NCBI RefSeq assembly: GCF_000430665.1
Contig: NZ_AUML01000018.1
Location: 47,814-111,813, forward strand
Source: Aquimarina muelleri DSM 19832
Lineage (GTDB): Bacteria; Bacteroidota; Bacteroidia; Flavobacteriales; Flavobacteriaceae
DNA length: 64,000 bases
Reading direction: 5' to 3'
Shown: piece after piece, positions 1-11,000 of the stretch
Numbering within the stretch: position 1 is the stretch's first letter
How the letters are laid out: every line of letters begins with the position of its first letter
The notes under the pieces: model-generated
Seen by the model: only the letters and a program-made list of their open reading frames with translations
Told to the model about the DNA's origin: nothing
Database searches by the model: none
Position numbers and translations under genes: made by a program

Positions 1-2
1 AA

Positions 3-37
3 TTTAATCCTCCATGAACTTGCTCTAAGATTGTTTG
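3..37 (+). repeat. Possible shortened copy of the dispersed ~100-bp palindromic repeat
   Basis: The stretch starts with TTTAATCC and ends with CTTGCTCTAAGATTGTT. These match the first and last parts of the three repeat copies at 51014-51112, 51924-52023 and 52297-52394, with the middle missing. It could be an internally deleted copy or a chance resemblance; the window edge prevents a check further left. Confidence 0.35.
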
Positions 38-127
38 TTTTTCTAAAAATAAATATTGATTTTCTTTGTTTCGATTTTCTTAATTTATTTAGAAGAGCAT
101 AGAATCAGTGATTTAATATAATAATTC

Positions 128-157
128 TTGTTTTTGATACTTTTATATATATTTTTG
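128..157 (+). promoter_or_regulatory. Probable promoter of ndk
   Basis: TTG at 128-130 and TATTTTTG at 150-157 fit the Bacteroidota -33 (TTG) and -7 (TAnnTTTG) consensus, with a 19-nt spacer. The -7 box lies about 90 nt before the ndk ATG. In such AT-rich DNA the match is suggestive only. Confidence 0.4.
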
Positions 158-246
158 CACAAAATTTAAAAAAAGAGTTTTCAATACTCAAACAATAACT
201 AGAGGTGTTTCCTAAAGTGGAAATGCTAAGTAATAAAACACACACG

Positions 247-666
247 ATGGCAACAAACAGAACTTTTACAATGCTTAAACCGGATGCGGTAAGAAAAGGA
301 TATATTGGTGGTATTCTTGATCAAATTACAGCTTCTGGATTTAGAATTGTAGCGATGAAATTAACACAACTTACTACAGATGATGCAAAAGCATTTTATG
401 CAGTACACAGCGAACGCCCATTTTATGGAGAGTTGGTAGAATATATGACTAGTGGTCCTATTGTAGCTGCTATTTTAGAGAAAGAAAATGCGGTAGAAGA
501 TTTTAGAACTTTAATAGGAGCAACTAACCCTGAAGATGCAGCAGAAGGAACTATTCGTAAGAAATATGCAGCTTCAATTAGTGAAAATGCGGTACATGGT
601 AGTGATAGTGATGAAAATGCTGCTATCGAAGGAGCTTTTCATTTTTCTGGAAGAGAGCAGTTCTAA
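247..666 (+). CDS. ndk: Nucleoside diphosphate kinase
   Basis: Cytosolic NDP kinase that moves the gamma-phosphate of ATP to other nucleoside diphosphates through a phospho-histidine. The 139-residue protein has the usual family length. The N-terminal FTMLKPDAV segment and the active-site motif NAVHGSDS are intact. The ATG at 247 is chosen because [13 protein letters not shown] matches the family start; an upstream in-frame GTG at 205 would only add 14 atypical residues. The gene is single, with its own promoter and a strong terminator shared with the convergent peptidase gene. Confidence 0.97.
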   Translation: MATNRTFTMLKPDAVRKGYIGGILDQITASGFRIVAMKLTQLTTDDAKAFYAVHSERPFYGELVEYMTSGPIVAAILEKENAVEDFRTLIGATNPEDAAEGTIRKKYAASISENAVHGSDSDENAAIEGAFHFSGREQF

Positions 667-680
667 ACAGAAATCATTTT

Positions 681-730
681 ACAAAACAAAGATGCCATTT
701 ATGTAAGTATAAATGGCATCTTTGTTTTGT
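681..730. terminator. Bidirectional terminator between ndk and the C1 peptidase gene
   Basis: A perfect 22-bp stem (681-702 with 709-730) closes a 6-nt loop (GTAAGT). The core is GATGCCATTTAT paired with ATAAATGGCATC. The stem ends in T-rich sequence on both strands, so it can terminate the rightward ndk and the leftward peptidase transcript. Confidence 0.9.
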
Positions 731-780
731 ATTTAAACCCCAAAATGGATTATAATTAAAAGTTGTATATCGATAGTATG

Positions 781-1893
781 TTATACTCTTTCTTTTATTT
801 TTTTGGGAATCCCATCTTTATGCAGTAAAATCCCTACAGTTTTCATTCTAAAATAAGCTTCAGACATATATAAATATCCTTTTTGTACTCCTTTAGGTCC
901 CCAAGAATTCTTTATTTTATAATACGTTTTCCCTTTTTTATCTACTCCTTTTCCTACAAGATGCATTAAATGATCATCTGTAGTATTGTAATTTTCGAAT
1001 TCTTTTTGTCTGTATTCAGGAGTAACATTTACTTCTTTTATGTATTCTTTAAATATATCAGTATCTTCTTTTTTGTCTGTTAAAATAGCCAGACCATTTT
1101 CCTGAGAAAATCCTATTTCACTTACATCTCCATCCCAAGCAACAGTAAACCCCTGTTTTAGTGCGTAATCTACTACTTGTTGTAACTCGTTAAGAGAGAC
1201 GTTATGGTAGGTACCGTTAGAAAAATTATCAGGAATTTCAAGAATAAAATCGCTGCCAATTGCGTGGTGTGTAAAAGAAGTTAATGTAATATAATTATCT
1301 GCTTCTATTCCAAGTTTTTTTGCAAATTCTATAGGAGTATACGTTTTACCATCATACGTAAAAGTATCAGGTCTTTTTCCTAAATAAATATCTAAAATAG
1401 CTTCATAACTTTTCCACCAGTTATCAGAAAGAATTTTATGAGTAACAGCATTGTCTACCATATTAGTTAATAACGTAATTAATTCACTATGATCATGCTT
1501 ATCTTTAACGTTTCCAGAGAGCCCAGTATAGAATTTATTAGGAACAACTCCATGATTTTGTATAGATTTTATAACATCATGAGATAGAGCTCCTTCACTA
1601 AATTGAGCTTTGCCTTGTCTTAAGATATAATTTTTTGCTTTATCTATATAAGTATTTCTAACTTGATATACTTCTGATAAATCATGAGTTCCTAGTCCTA
1701 AACGAACTATTTCAGACTCTATATATGAAGTGGTAGAAAAACTCCAACAAGTACCTGTTTTTCCTTGACTAATAACGGGGTTACATTGAAGAAAGGTTTC
1801 ATCAGTGATCGTGTAATCTGGATGAATTTCTTGTGCATATCCTATTATAGATAAACAAAAGAGTATGCAATTAATAAAAGTGTTTTTTTTCAT
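781..1893 (-). CDS. Secreted C1-family cysteine peptidase (PepC/bleomycin-hydrolase type)
   Basis: A Sec signal peptide (about residues 1-20, ending GYA-QE) sends this 370-residue protein out of the cytoplasm. The papain-fold catalytic residues are visible: Gln43 and Cys49 in QGKTGTCWSF, His308 in DHLMHLVG and Asn329 in KNSWG. Layout and the widely spaced Cys and His resemble the C1B (aminopeptidase C/bleomycin hydrolase) branch, although those are usually cytosolic. It begins 81 nt after the TonB-transducer gene on the same strand and may be read through from it. The substrate is unknown. Confidence 0.88.
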   Translation of the reverse strand: MKKNTFINCILFCLSIIGYAQEIHPDYTITDETFLQCNPVISQGKTGTCWSFSTTSYIESEIVRLGLGTHDLSEVYQVRNTYIDKAKNYILRQGKAQFSEGALSHDVIKSIQNHGVVPNKFYTGLSGNVKDKHDHSELITLLTNMVDNAVTHKILSDNWWKSYEAILDIYLGKRPDTFTYDGKTYTPIEFAKKLGIEADNYITLTSFTHHAIGSDFILEIPDNFSNGTYHNVSLNELQQVVDYALKQGFTVAWDGDVSEIGFSQENGLAILTDKKEDTDIFKEYIKEVNVTPEYRQKEFENYNTTDDHLMHLVGKGVDKKGKTYYKIKNSWGPKGVQKGYLYMSEAYFRMKTVGILLHKDGIPKKIKERV

Positions 1894-1974
1894 TATAATT
1901 AGATAATTTATAGGCGCAGAAGATACAAGAAAATGAAGAAAGTTTAAAAATTATATTAAAATATTACTATTCCT

Positions 1975-4518
1975 CTACCAAAACACTCTAAAACTTAGGT
2001 TGGGGGTTATTCCTAATGAAAATATATCAGAATTAATAAGTTCATTATTAAGTGTATTAGTAGTTCTGTATTCTCTATTTAATAAGTTTTTTCTGTTATA
2101 CAGGTTTAGTAAAGATGCACCGATTCGATATCTTATTTTTGAAGCGTTTTTAATTTTAAAATCATAAATAGCAGAAAAATCCAGCCTATGGTATACAGGA
2201 AGATTATCACTATTAATTTTATCAAATTCTAAAATTATAATTTCACCACTTTCATCTACTCGGGATATATTGGTAAAAGCTTTTCCTGTATGCCATATCC
2301 AACCTAAAGAAAATTGAAAATTATTGATTTTATAAAACTGAGACCATTTTACAGTGTGTTCTATATTCCAATTTCCAGGAAAAGATTCATTATTGTTAAT
2401 ACCATCAAATGTGTTATTGGTATTTATATAAGAATAACTTATCCAGGTTTTATAATTTTTAAAATTCTTTTTTAAAAAAAGATCGATTCCAAAAATCATA
2501 CTCTCTCCAGTATGATACGTATTATCTATTGGGTTTATAAACCCTGCGGTAAGAGTGGTTATTCCTTCAATTTGCTTATAATACCCTTCTATGTCCAGAT
2601 ACCATTTTTTTTTACTAAAACTGCTACCAAAAGTATGTTGATAGCTTTTTATGATAGGAAAAACATCATTGTTTGCTAATGTCCAAATTTGGTTTTCTAA
2701 AGACAAATCACTTATTATAGATTCTTTGATTTGGCTTGTAGCTTGACTTCTGTACTCTGTACTGGCATTGATTTTCCAGTTTTTGGTAATATGTTTTTCA
2801 ATAAACAGCCTTGGTTCTATTAGAGTTTGATTAAGTTCTGAATAATAATTTGCTCGAATCCCTACAGAAGCATAAAAATTGTTTGGTTTTTCAAACGTAT
2901 ATTCAAGATATCCTATATGTGTATTTAGAAATCGGTCATCTTGGTCTAAAATCAATTCATAATTGGGTGTTGAAGTTACAAAAGCATATCGTATGTTGTT
3001 GTTTGAAAATTGATATCCACCAGCAATGTTATGATGTTTAGATATTTTATAATGAATTCCAAATTCTGTTCCAAAATCTTTTATACTATTTTTTTTGGTT
3101 TCGACTTCTTTAAGCAATCCCATGTTTTCGGTTATAAATTGATAGTTTAAAAGATATTTTGTGTAATATCCAGATATTTTAGTATCTAAATTTTTATTAT
3201 GGGTGTGGTTCCAATTAATATTATATCCTTCAGTTTCGGTTATGAGATCATCACCAAAAGATGTAGTAGGATTCCTTTGTTTAAAATCTAGGTCATTTTT
3301 ACTATAGATAGAATTGATTTCAATTTTATTATTGTCTGATGGTTTTAGAATTAAGTTAGCGTTATAATCTGTATAGAAAAAATTATTCTCTTTATTATTA
3401 ATAGATGCTATTTTTGTATTCTGAAAAACACGTTCAGATAGTTGTTTGTAGGTAAAAGTTCCTAATAAGTCTGTATAAGATCTTCTTCCAGATACTTGAA
3501 GTGATATTTTGTCTTGTATGATAGGGATATGGGTAACAATATCTGCATTGATCATATTGAAACCAGCTCCCCCTGTAATTTTTTTTGCAATTTTATTTTC
3601 AGATTTAATGTCTACTACTCCCGCAATTCGATCTCCATATTTGGCACTAATACCACTTTTGTAAAAATTAACTTCTTTTGCTACATATGGATTAAAAGCA
3701 GAGAGCATTCCAAAAAAATGTCCTTGATGATATGTTTTTATACCGTTCCATAAAATTAAATTTTGATTGGGAGAGCTTCCTCGAACGTGTAATCCAGAGG
3801 CTGTTTCAAAAGGGTTGTTAACGCCTGGAGTTAATTGTATACTTTGCAAAATATCTGGTTCTGTTCGACCAGGAAGAACTTCGACATTAGTTAAGTCAAT
3901 ATTAATTACTTTTTTATTTTGAGTTATACCTTTAGCTAAATATTCCTGAATAAAGACTTCATCAAGAATTTCCTCTTGTGAATGGGTAAGACGTATTATG
4001 TTACATTTTTTATTTAAAAATGATTTAGTATTTAATATTTTCTGTCGAAATCCTGGAGCGCTAATTAAAATCACTGAATTATATAAAACTTCTGTATTTT
4101 CAAAATATCCTTTTCGATTAGTGATAGTATTAGTTCGGTTAGCTTTAAAAAAGACTCTAATATTTGGGATAGGTTTCTTATCTTCATCTAAAATGTATCC
4201 GCAAATAGATATGGTGTCTTTTTTTTGTAACGGACGAATTGTAACAAAATTAGGTCCAGTTATTTTAAAATAAAGCTTAGTTTGTTTTTGTAATTCTGCA
4301 ATTAAATTTTTTAATGAAAGTTGAGAGTTTATAGGAGTTGATATTTTTTTATCATTTATTAAAGCATCTACATAAGAGAATTTAATAGAATAAAATTGTT
4401 CAATTATTGGGATAGCATCTTGTAATAATTTATTATTGATATAAGTACTCATTACCTTCTCTTGAGAAGAGATAGAGGTGCTAAATAAAAAAAAACATAC
4501 CCATAAAAGTTTTGTCAT
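1975..4518 (-). CDS. FecA-like TonB-dependent outer-membrane transducer with STN domain
   Basis: The 847-residue precursor has a signal peptide (about 1-18), an STN/secretin-like signalling domain (about 25-95), a carboxypeptidase-D regulatory-like beta domain (about 100-180), a TonB plug (about 205-310, with LHVRGSSPNQNL and KSGISAKYGDRIAG) and a beta barrel ending in aromatic residues (SFRVFW). In Fec-type systems the N-terminal domain touches the periplasmic part of FecR when ligand binds. The fecR-like gene ends 7 nt upstream and the sigma gene precedes it, so this is the sensor and receptor of a cell-surface signalling cassette. The ligand cannot be read from the sequence. Confidence 0.92.
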   Translation of the reverse strand: MTKLLWVCFFLFSTSISSQEKVMSTYINNKLLQDAIPIIEQFYSIKFSYVDALINDKKISTPINSQLSLKNLIAELQKQTKLYFKITGPNFVTIRPLQKKDTISICGYILDEDKKPIPNIRVFFKANRTNTITNRKGYFENTEVLYNSVILISAPGFRQKILNTKSFLNKKCNIIRLTHSQEEILDEVFIQEYLAKGITQNKKVINIDLTNVEVLPGRTEPDILQSIQLTPGVNNPFETASGLHVRGSSPNQNLILWNGIKTYHQGHFFGMLSAFNPYVAKEVNFYKSGISAKYGDRIAGVVDIKSENKIAKKITGGAGFNMINADIVTHIPIIQDKISLQVSGRRSYTDLLGTFTYKQLSERVFQNTKIASINNKENNFFYTDYNANLILKPSDNNKIEINSIYSKNDLDFKQRNPTTSFGDDLITETEGYNINWNHTHNKNLDTKISGYYTKYLLNYQFITENMGLLKEVETKKNSIKDFGTEFGIHYKISKHHNIAGGYQFSNNNIRYAFVTSTPNYELILDQDDRFLNTHIGYLEYTFEKPNNFYASVGIRANYYSELNQTLIEPRLFIEKHITKNWKINASTEYRSQATSQIKESIISDLSLENQIWTLANNDVFPIIKSYQHTFGSSFSKKKWYLDIEGYYKQIEGITTLTAGFINPIDNTYHTGESMIFGIDLFLKKNFKNYKTWISYSYINTNNTFDGINNNESFPGNWNIEHTVKWSQFYKINNFQFSLGWIWHTGKAFTNISRVDESGEIIILEFDKINSDNLPVYHRLDFSAIYDFKIKNASKIRYRIGASLLNLYNRKNLLNREYRTTNTLNNELINSDIFSLGITPNLSFRVFW

Positions 4519-4525
4519 TTTTCTA

Positions 4526-5440
4526 TTATTCTAATATCACAGTCTTGCCATCATCTTGCGAGATACGATACTCTATGCCTAAGGTGTTAAAAACTGTTTT
4601 AAGGGCAATATCTTTATTGTTGTTAGGGAAAGTTCCTGTATATATAGTTTCTAAGTCTATATTAACAGTCTTTATCTGTAAGTTATATTGCTCTTCTAGT
4701 TCTTTAAATACATATTTAAGCGGGATACTTTTAAAAGAACTAGTGTTAGAAAGCCAAGAGGGGGTAGTATCTATAAAGCTCCAGCTTTTTGGTTGGATAT
4801 TTTTTAAGTTTCGGTATCCTTTTCCTGCAGTAAGGATTTCCACTTGTTTTTGATAAGCGATAGTAACCTTTCCTTCATAACATGTTACTTCAAAAAAATC
4901 ATTTTGTGATTGTACATTAAACTGCGTTCCTAACACAGATATTTTTCCATTTTTGGTGTTTACAGTAAATTTACTTCCTTTTTTTACTTTAAAAAAAGCT
5001 TCGCCGTCTAGCACTAATATTCTATTTTCTTTCCATTTTTTTGTATTGAAACTTGCGGTAGATTTAGCATTTAAAATCATTTCAGAACCGTCTGGTAAAG
5101 TTACAGTTAATTGTTCTCCATAATTGGAGTGAAAAGATGTATTAGGGTTGAATAAAAATATTCCTAAAATAATGACAATAGAAGCAGCAATAGTAAGATA
5201 AGGCAAAAACTTAATAACCAAATTAGGTTTGTTTTTGATAGGATCTTGTTTTTTAGATTTTAAGTTAGAAAGCTCTTTTTCTATATCATATTTTTTTAAA
5301 TCTAAGGCATCTGCACCAGCTATTATTTTTATATAATGTTTGTATTCTGGATGCAATTTAAATTCTTGAATCTCTTCTTTAGAAAGCTCCTTATTCATCC
5401 ATCTGGATAAAAATATATCGTCTTTTTTATCGTTTAACAT
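4526..5440 (-). CDS. FecR-family anti-sigma/signal relay protein
   Basis: 304 residues in the typical Bacteroidota FecR layout: cytoplasmic sigma-binding N-terminus (SRWMNKELSKEE), one membrane span (about 77-97), a periplasmic FecR domain (about 110-210, with LPDGSEMILNAKS and VLGTQFNV) and a C-terminal DUF4974 domain (about 235-304, LKYVFKELEEQYNLQI) thought to contact the STN domain of the receptor. It lies between the ECF sigma gene (181 nt upstream) and the transducer gene (7 nt downstream) and should hold the sigma factor inactive until the receptor signals. Confidence 0.93.
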   Translation of the reverse strand: MLNDKKDDIFLSRWMNKELSKEEIQEFKLHPEYKHYIKIIAGADALDLKKYDIEKELSNLKSKKQDPIKNKPNLVIKFLPYLTIAASIVIILGIFLFNPNTSFHSNYGEQLTVTLPDGSEMILNAKSTASFNTKKWKENRILVLDGEAFFKVKKGSKFTVNTKNGKISVLGTQFNVQSQNDFFEVTCYEGKVTIAYQKQVEILTAGKGYRNLKNIQPKSWSFIDTTPSWLSNTSSFKSIPLKYVFKELEEQYNLQIKTVNIDLETIYTGTFPNNNKDIALKTVFNTLGIEYRISQDDGKTVILE

Positions 5441-5620
5441 TATCGTGTTATATATATGTGAACGTTTTATTTACTAAATACCCTACTATTTTTAATTTAT
5501 TATATAGAAGTTTAACTCTTTGATTTTTGATTTAATAGCAATGTATATATCTGTAGGTATATTAGGTTTGTTTACTTCAAGATTTAGGATTAAAAATACC
5601 TTATTGTAAATCGATTTTTT

Positions 5621-6145
5621 TCATATATTATTTCCTATTTTTTTTCGCAAAGTTAATAATGCTTTATGCATAAGTTTTTCTATAGCTTTAACAGAGACTC
5701 CGGATAATTCTGCTATTTCTTTATATGTTTTTTTATCTATTCTATTTAAAAGAAAAACCTCTCTTTGTCTTTCTGATAAATCGGCAATAGCATTTTTTAA
5801 TTTTTCTAAATATTCTTTTTCTAAGAATATAAACTCTGGGGACTCATTATTAACATCTCTTGTGCGATGTATAATATAATCTTTATATTTAAATTTAACT
5901 TTTTGATGTCTAGTATTACTGATACCAATATTAGTAGCTATAGTGTAAATATAACTTTTGGCTTTATTTAAAGGTACTTTAGAGCAATTGTTCCATAATT
6001 TAATAAATGCATCTTGAACAATATCTTCAGCTTGATCTAGGTCTCCAAATTTGTAATAAATATAGTTTCTTAAAAGTTTAGAATTGCTTTTAAAAAATTG
6101 ATCAAAAGCTTTTTCGTTACATGTAGATTTTTTATTGTCAGGCAT
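5621..6145 (-). CDS. ECF RNA polymerase sigma factor (Bacteroidota FecI-like)
   Basis: 174 residues with sigma region 2 (DQAEDIVQDAFIKLWNN, about 37-53) and region 4 helix-turn-helix (LSERQREVFLLNRIDKKTYKEI through VKAIEKLMHKAL, about 118-165), but no regions 1 or 3. Partner of the FecR protein encoded next. The gene has a well-placed promoter 23 nt upstream of its ATG. Likely targets are its own cassette and possibly the adjacent susCD genes, but no target promoter is demonstrated. Confidence 0.93.
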   Translation of the reverse strand: MPDNKKSTCNEKAFDQFFKSNSKLLRNYIYYKFGDLDQAEDIVQDAFIKLWNNCSKVPLNKAKSYIYTIATNIGISNTRHQKVKFKYKDYIIHRTRDVNNESPEFIFLEKEYLEKLKNAIADLSERQREVFLLNRIDKKTYKEIAELSGVSVKAIEKLMHKALLTLRKKIGNNI

Positions 6146-6167
6146 TAGGGGTATAAAAATGTGTTAT

Positions 6168-6198
6168 CAAACATAAAATATTTTTTTATGCTATCAAA
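6168..6198 (-). promoter_or_regulatory. Probable promoter of the ECF sigma gene
   Basis: On the minus strand TTTG (6198-6195) and TATGTTTG (6175-6168) are 19 nt apart, matching the Bacteroidota housekeeping -33/-7 pattern, and the -7 box ends 22 nt before the ATG. The match suggests basal transcription by the primary sigma factor. The rest of this intergenic stretch up to 6540 shows no other recognisable element. Confidence 0.55.
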
Positions 6199-6540
6199 GA
6201 AATAATAATCAAAGTAAAGAGGTATGTTTTTTTAAAAGAATCGTTTATGTATAAAAAATAAATAGATTCTCTCTTTAAAAAAAAGTAATATATAAAAGGA
6301 CCAGTATCCATGATATAATAATAGTAAGATTAAAACCATTTAAATTTTGGATTTACCGCAATAAATTCTACTTCAAAATAAAAATTGAACTGGAGCAAAT
6401 ACGATGCTTAATTTTTCTCCTTCGTATAAACAAAAAAATGGCAAATTTTCTTTAGCAGTAATTTCAGAATACAACTGGTATGATTTTCTGAAAGTAGAGC
6501 CTTCTTTTTAGAAGTTTTTATTGTAGTGTTTTATATAAAA

Positions 6541-6564
6541 AGGGTGAGATATTAATCTCACCCT
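6541..6564 (-). terminator. Terminator of the susCD transcript
   Basis: AGGGTGAGA (6541-6549) pairs with TCTCACCCT (6556-6564) around a 6-nt loop. On the minus strand the hairpin is followed by a T-rich run. It lies 27 nt after the susD stop codon and separates susCD from the ECF cassette. Confidence 0.85.
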
Positions 6565-6591
6565 AATATATTATATATTTTTAAATTCTAA

Positions 6592-8046
6592 TTAATTTAA
6601 ATCCCAAAATAATTTAGTTTCAGGAAGGTCACCACCGATAGCGGTAGATGCTGCTGTCCAGTTTGTACCATTTAAAGTTTGTTCTATAATAGGGTATGTG
6701 TATCTATTAGGGAAACCCGTTTTAGCATTTTCAGGAGCTGTCAGGATAGGGAAGTCTAAAAAGCGTATAGAAGTGTATGCCTCTAAACCTCTGTTAAAAA
6801 GAGCTATCCATTTTTGATTACCTATTGCTTCTTTCCATGGCGTAGAGGCAGTACTATTAGTAATAACAGTATCATAATCTACGGTTGGCTGTGCTAGATA
6901 AGTTATTGCATCAGCATTAGTACCTCCCCAACTTTCTATAGATTCAATAATAGCAGTATCATAATGACTTTTTGCAGTGCCACCAACAGCAAAATTTCTT
7001 GCGGCAGCTTCTGCTAATAGAAATTCAACCTCTGCATAGTCTAAAATTACACCAGAAGCGGTAGCTTCTTCTACTTTAGTAGATACATTAGAGTAAGAAT
7101 CAATATCGGAAAGTTGGCCTATATTTCCGCCTATATAAGTCCCGGTTTTTGGGACTAATTTAAAGTATAAGGGTCTTCTAGGGTCATTAAGAGTATTCAT
7201 CATGTCTACTATGGTAGATGCCGCAACAAAATCTTGTCTTCCACTTAAAACTAAATTTAGGTGTACGGGATTTGTATTTGGTGAAGCGGATAGGTATTTG
7301 AAGTTAGCATTGTCTTCAGAACTAGTAAAGACTCCTGTAGTAACGGCTTCTTCTACTGCAGTTTTTGCAAATGTATTATCTACATCTGATAATAAAATTC
7401 CCATTCTTAATTTTAAAGAAGCAGCAAATTTTTTCCATAAATTAACGTCTCCATTATAAATATTGTCGGCTTTACCAAAACTTCCTTTACTAGTATCTAA
7501 GGCATTGATAGCTGTTGTTAGTCTGCTTATCAGGTCTTTATAAACAGTTTCGCCATCATCGTAGGTAGGTAATAAATTATCAATATCCAAGGCGTCAGTA
7601 TAAGGAATGTTACCAAAAGTCTCTACCAATATACTATATGTGTATACGGTTAAAATTTCAATAACTTGTAGTTTATTGGCTTTGGTATCCTTGTCAGTCT
7701 GTAAAGGATAAGTTGTTGCCGAAATAATTTTTGAAGATTCATCTAGATCTTTTAATACGTCTTTATAAAGAATACTCCAATGGGTTGCAGGGATAGTTCT
7801 GGTAACTTGGTCATATCTGCTTTCATTTAAATAGGTTGTTTGTTGTAGATATTGTGACCATAGTTTAGTGTTGTTGTTGTTTACATTTAAATCAACCATT
7901 TGGTCTACCAAATCTTTTTGAGCACTAGTGAATAAAGATTCACCAGGTACTGTTATAGGGTCTTTAATATTCTGACTTAGATTTTCTAAATTATCAGAAC
8001 AAGATGCTATAATTACCGCGGTAATTAAAATTAATATTTTTTTCAT
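6592..8046 (-). CDS. SusD/RagB-family nutrient-binding outer-membrane lipoprotein
   Basis: 484 residues. The lipoprotein signal ends in IIASC (Cys16), so the mature protein is lipid-anchored, probably facing outward as in other SusD proteins. The helical TPR-like N-terminal half (YLNESRY, HWSILYKDVLKDLDES) and the C-terminal segment with EVEFLLAEAAAR and NQKWIALFNRGLEAY are characteristic; it resembles the SusD-like_2 branch. It starts 12 nt after susC and forms the lid of that channel. No polysaccharide-degrading enzyme is encoded nearby, so a glycan substrate should not be assumed. Confidence 0.93.
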   Translation of the reverse strand: MKKILILITAVIIASCSDNLENLSQNIKDPITVPGESLFTSAQKDLVDQMVDLNVNNNNTKLWSQYLQQTTYLNESRYDQVTRTIPATHWSILYKDVLKDLDESSKIISATTYPLQTDKDTKANKLQVIEILTVYTYSILVETFGNIPYTDALDIDNLLPTYDDGETVYKDLISRLTTAINALDTSKGSFGKADNIYNGDVNLWKKFAASLKLRMGILLSDVDNTFAKTAVEEAVTTGVFTSSEDNANFKYLSASPNTNPVHLNLVLSGRQDFVAASTIVDMMNTLNDPRRPLYFKLVPKTGTYIGGNIGQLSDIDSYSNVSTKVEEATASGVILDYAEVEFLLAEAAARNFAVGGTAKSHYDTAIIESIESWGGTNADAITYLAQPTVDYDTVITNSTASTPWKEAIGNQKWIALFNRGLEAYTSIRFLDFPILTAPENAKTGFPNRYTYPIIEQTLNGTNWTAASTAIGGDLPETKLFWDLN

Positions 8047-8058
8047 TTTGTTACTTTT

Positions 8059-11000
8059 TTAAAATTGTAATTTTAAATTAAAACCTATGTCTCTGGTAGT
8101 AGGTAAAGAACCTACAGAATATCCTTGTAGATTTCCAGAACTTAATCCACTTTCTGGATCTGCATGTGGAAGGTTTTTATCAATAATCCATAGATTAGAT
8201 CCAATCACACTAAAAGAAATATCATTTAAGAAGGTACTGTCAATTATTTTTTTAGGGAAAGTATATGTCAATGAAACTTCACGTAACTTAACGAAACTAG
8301 CATCATATATAAAAGCTGAATCAGGAAAACCACCATCAGTACCAAAAGCGGTATATCCATTAGCTTGAACTCTAGTGCTGTTTACTGATCCATCTGGATT
8401 GACTCCTGGATGGATAAGACCTCCACCATCTGCTAAAGTATTTCTTACAGGATTACCTAAATCATTTATAAAAGCAGTTTCTGCATATAGTCCAGTACCT
8501 AATCCATAATATTGATCTAAAGAAAAAATACTACCACCTTGTTGAATGTCTATTAAAAAACTAAAAGTTAGGTTTTTATACCTGAATTTATTAGAGATTC
8601 CCATTAGCCAATCAGGATTAGTGTCACCTATAACGTTATCAGAATCATCTGTTTTTATATATTGTCCACTGTCTGTGTCTACAACTTTTTGTCCGTTTAT
8701 ATAGGTGTAATCTGTACCTTGAATTATACCATAAGGTTGTCCAACTCGAGCGTTAATGGTAATTCCTCCTTGGAAGGAACCTAATTGTAAATTTTCTATA
8801 CCATCTTCTAAAGAAACTACTGTATTTTCGTTTTTAGACCAATTTACATTTACATCCCAAGAGAAATTATCTGTTTTTATAGGGTTTCCATGTAATGATA
8901 TCTCTACACCCTTGTTTTCTATTTCTCCTGCATTAAGAATTTTAGAAGTATATCCAGTTCCTCTACTAACTGGCACTCCAAAAATTTGATCTATAGAATT
9001 GTTTTTGTAATAAGCAATGTCAAAACCTAATCTATTTTGCAAAAGCTTCATTTCTAATCCAATTTCTAAACTAGTAGTTCTTTCTGGTTTTAAATCTGGA
9101 TTCTTTTTTATGTTGTCGACAGAAGTACTAGATCCACCAATAGGAGTATTTATATCATAAGTGTCATATAAGAAATCAAAAGGAGCGTCATTACCTACCT
9201 CAGCATAATTGGCTCGTATTTTTCCAAAAGAGATTAAATCTGTTTGTAAAATATTAGAAAAAACAAAACTTGTAGCAACAGAAGGATAAAGGAAAGTATT
9301 ATTGTCTCCAGGTAAAGTTGAAGAATGATCTCTTCTTATCGTTCCATCCAAGAAAAGTGTGTTTTTGTAGCCTAAAGAAGCACTAGCATAAATACCATCT
9401 ACACCAACTTTTTCATCTCTTTCTACAGGTAAAGGAAGAGGATCATTACTATTTTGTAACGAATATAACTTAGGAACACTTAGTCCTCCACTGGTAGAGG
9501 AATAGATAGATTGAAAATGATTTCTTCTCACGTTTGTTCCTAAAATACCTTTTATATTCAATTGGTCATTTATATTTTTATCAAAATTGAACATTAAGTC
9601 ATAGTTGGTTTCTGTGTTTTGAATATTTCTTCTTCCGTATCCAGAACTAACTTCACTTCTAAGTATTCCAAAACGGGTTGGTACACTACCATTGGCTCTT
9701 CTTTCTTCTTGTATTTCAGAATAAGTATCGGTAGCAATTCTACCAGTAATATTAAACCAATCGGTTACCACATAATTTAGAGATGTGTTACCGATAAACC
9801 TGTTTCTAGTATCGTTTTGATAGTTCTCATATCTGGTCCAATATGGGTTGTCCCAGTATATAGGAGTAGACCCAGCATCTATGCTTCCAGGATTCCAAGT
9901 AACATTTCTCCCAGTATTAAAATAGATATCTTTTTGTTGTTTTAGATCTACATTAGTTTGCCACCATTGTCTAAATGTACTCATTGTGTTTTCTCCATAT
10001 CCAGTAGAGTTACGACCCAATCCATCTACTTTAATATAGTTAGCATACCCTGTTACAGTTAATTTATCTGTAAGCTTAGCGTTACCATTAATAGAAAAAT
10101 TATGTTTTTTAATAGAACTATTTGGTAATAATCCACTTTGATCAAAGTTAGTGTAGTTTAATCGCAAAGATCCTTTTTCAAATCCTTTGTCAAAGGATAC
10201 AGAATTTGTTATGGTCACTGGAGTTTCAAAAAATGTAATAGGACCATTTTTTGCATTTACCCATGGAGTTGCAGTTCTATAATTAGGAGAGTCAGGATCA
10301 AAAGAATCCCATTGATACACTAGTAGACTAGAGTCAAAAGCAGGACCATAAGATCCATCACCTCTATGACGAACTGTTAAATCATCAGCAGTTCCATCTC
10401 CATTAACATCTCTTTGATAAAAACTTGGAGCATACCCAGCACCGTATTGCGTTTGGTATTTAGGAAACGTACTTTTATCTATTGAGCCTAAAGTTATTCC
10501 AGAATTAATCGTAATTCCCATACCTTTAGATTTCCCACCTTTTTTTGTAGTAATCATGATTACTCCATTGGCTGCTCTAGATCCATAAAGAGCAGATGCA
10601 GCAGCACCTTTAAGTACGTTTATAGATTCAATGTCTTCAGGGTTGATGTCTGATGCTGCATTACCATAATCATAGTATCCTCCTAGGGCTTGACCTTGAC
10701 CTTTGTTATTTGTATTAGTATTATTTATAGGAACCCCATCAATGACAAATAAAGCTTGGTTACTACCAGTAAGTGAGGCATTACCTCTAATAACAACATT
10801 GGTAGATCCACCTAGGTTATTATTTCTCTTTATTTGTACACCCGAAGCTTTTCCTGATAGAGAGTTTACAAAGTTTGCAGTTTTTACTGTATTTAAATCT
10901 TCTCCACTAACTTCTTGTGTAGAGTATCCTAAAGATTTTTTGTCTCTAGAAATACCAAGAGCTGTAACAACTATTTCATCTAATTGTGAGGTTGTAACTT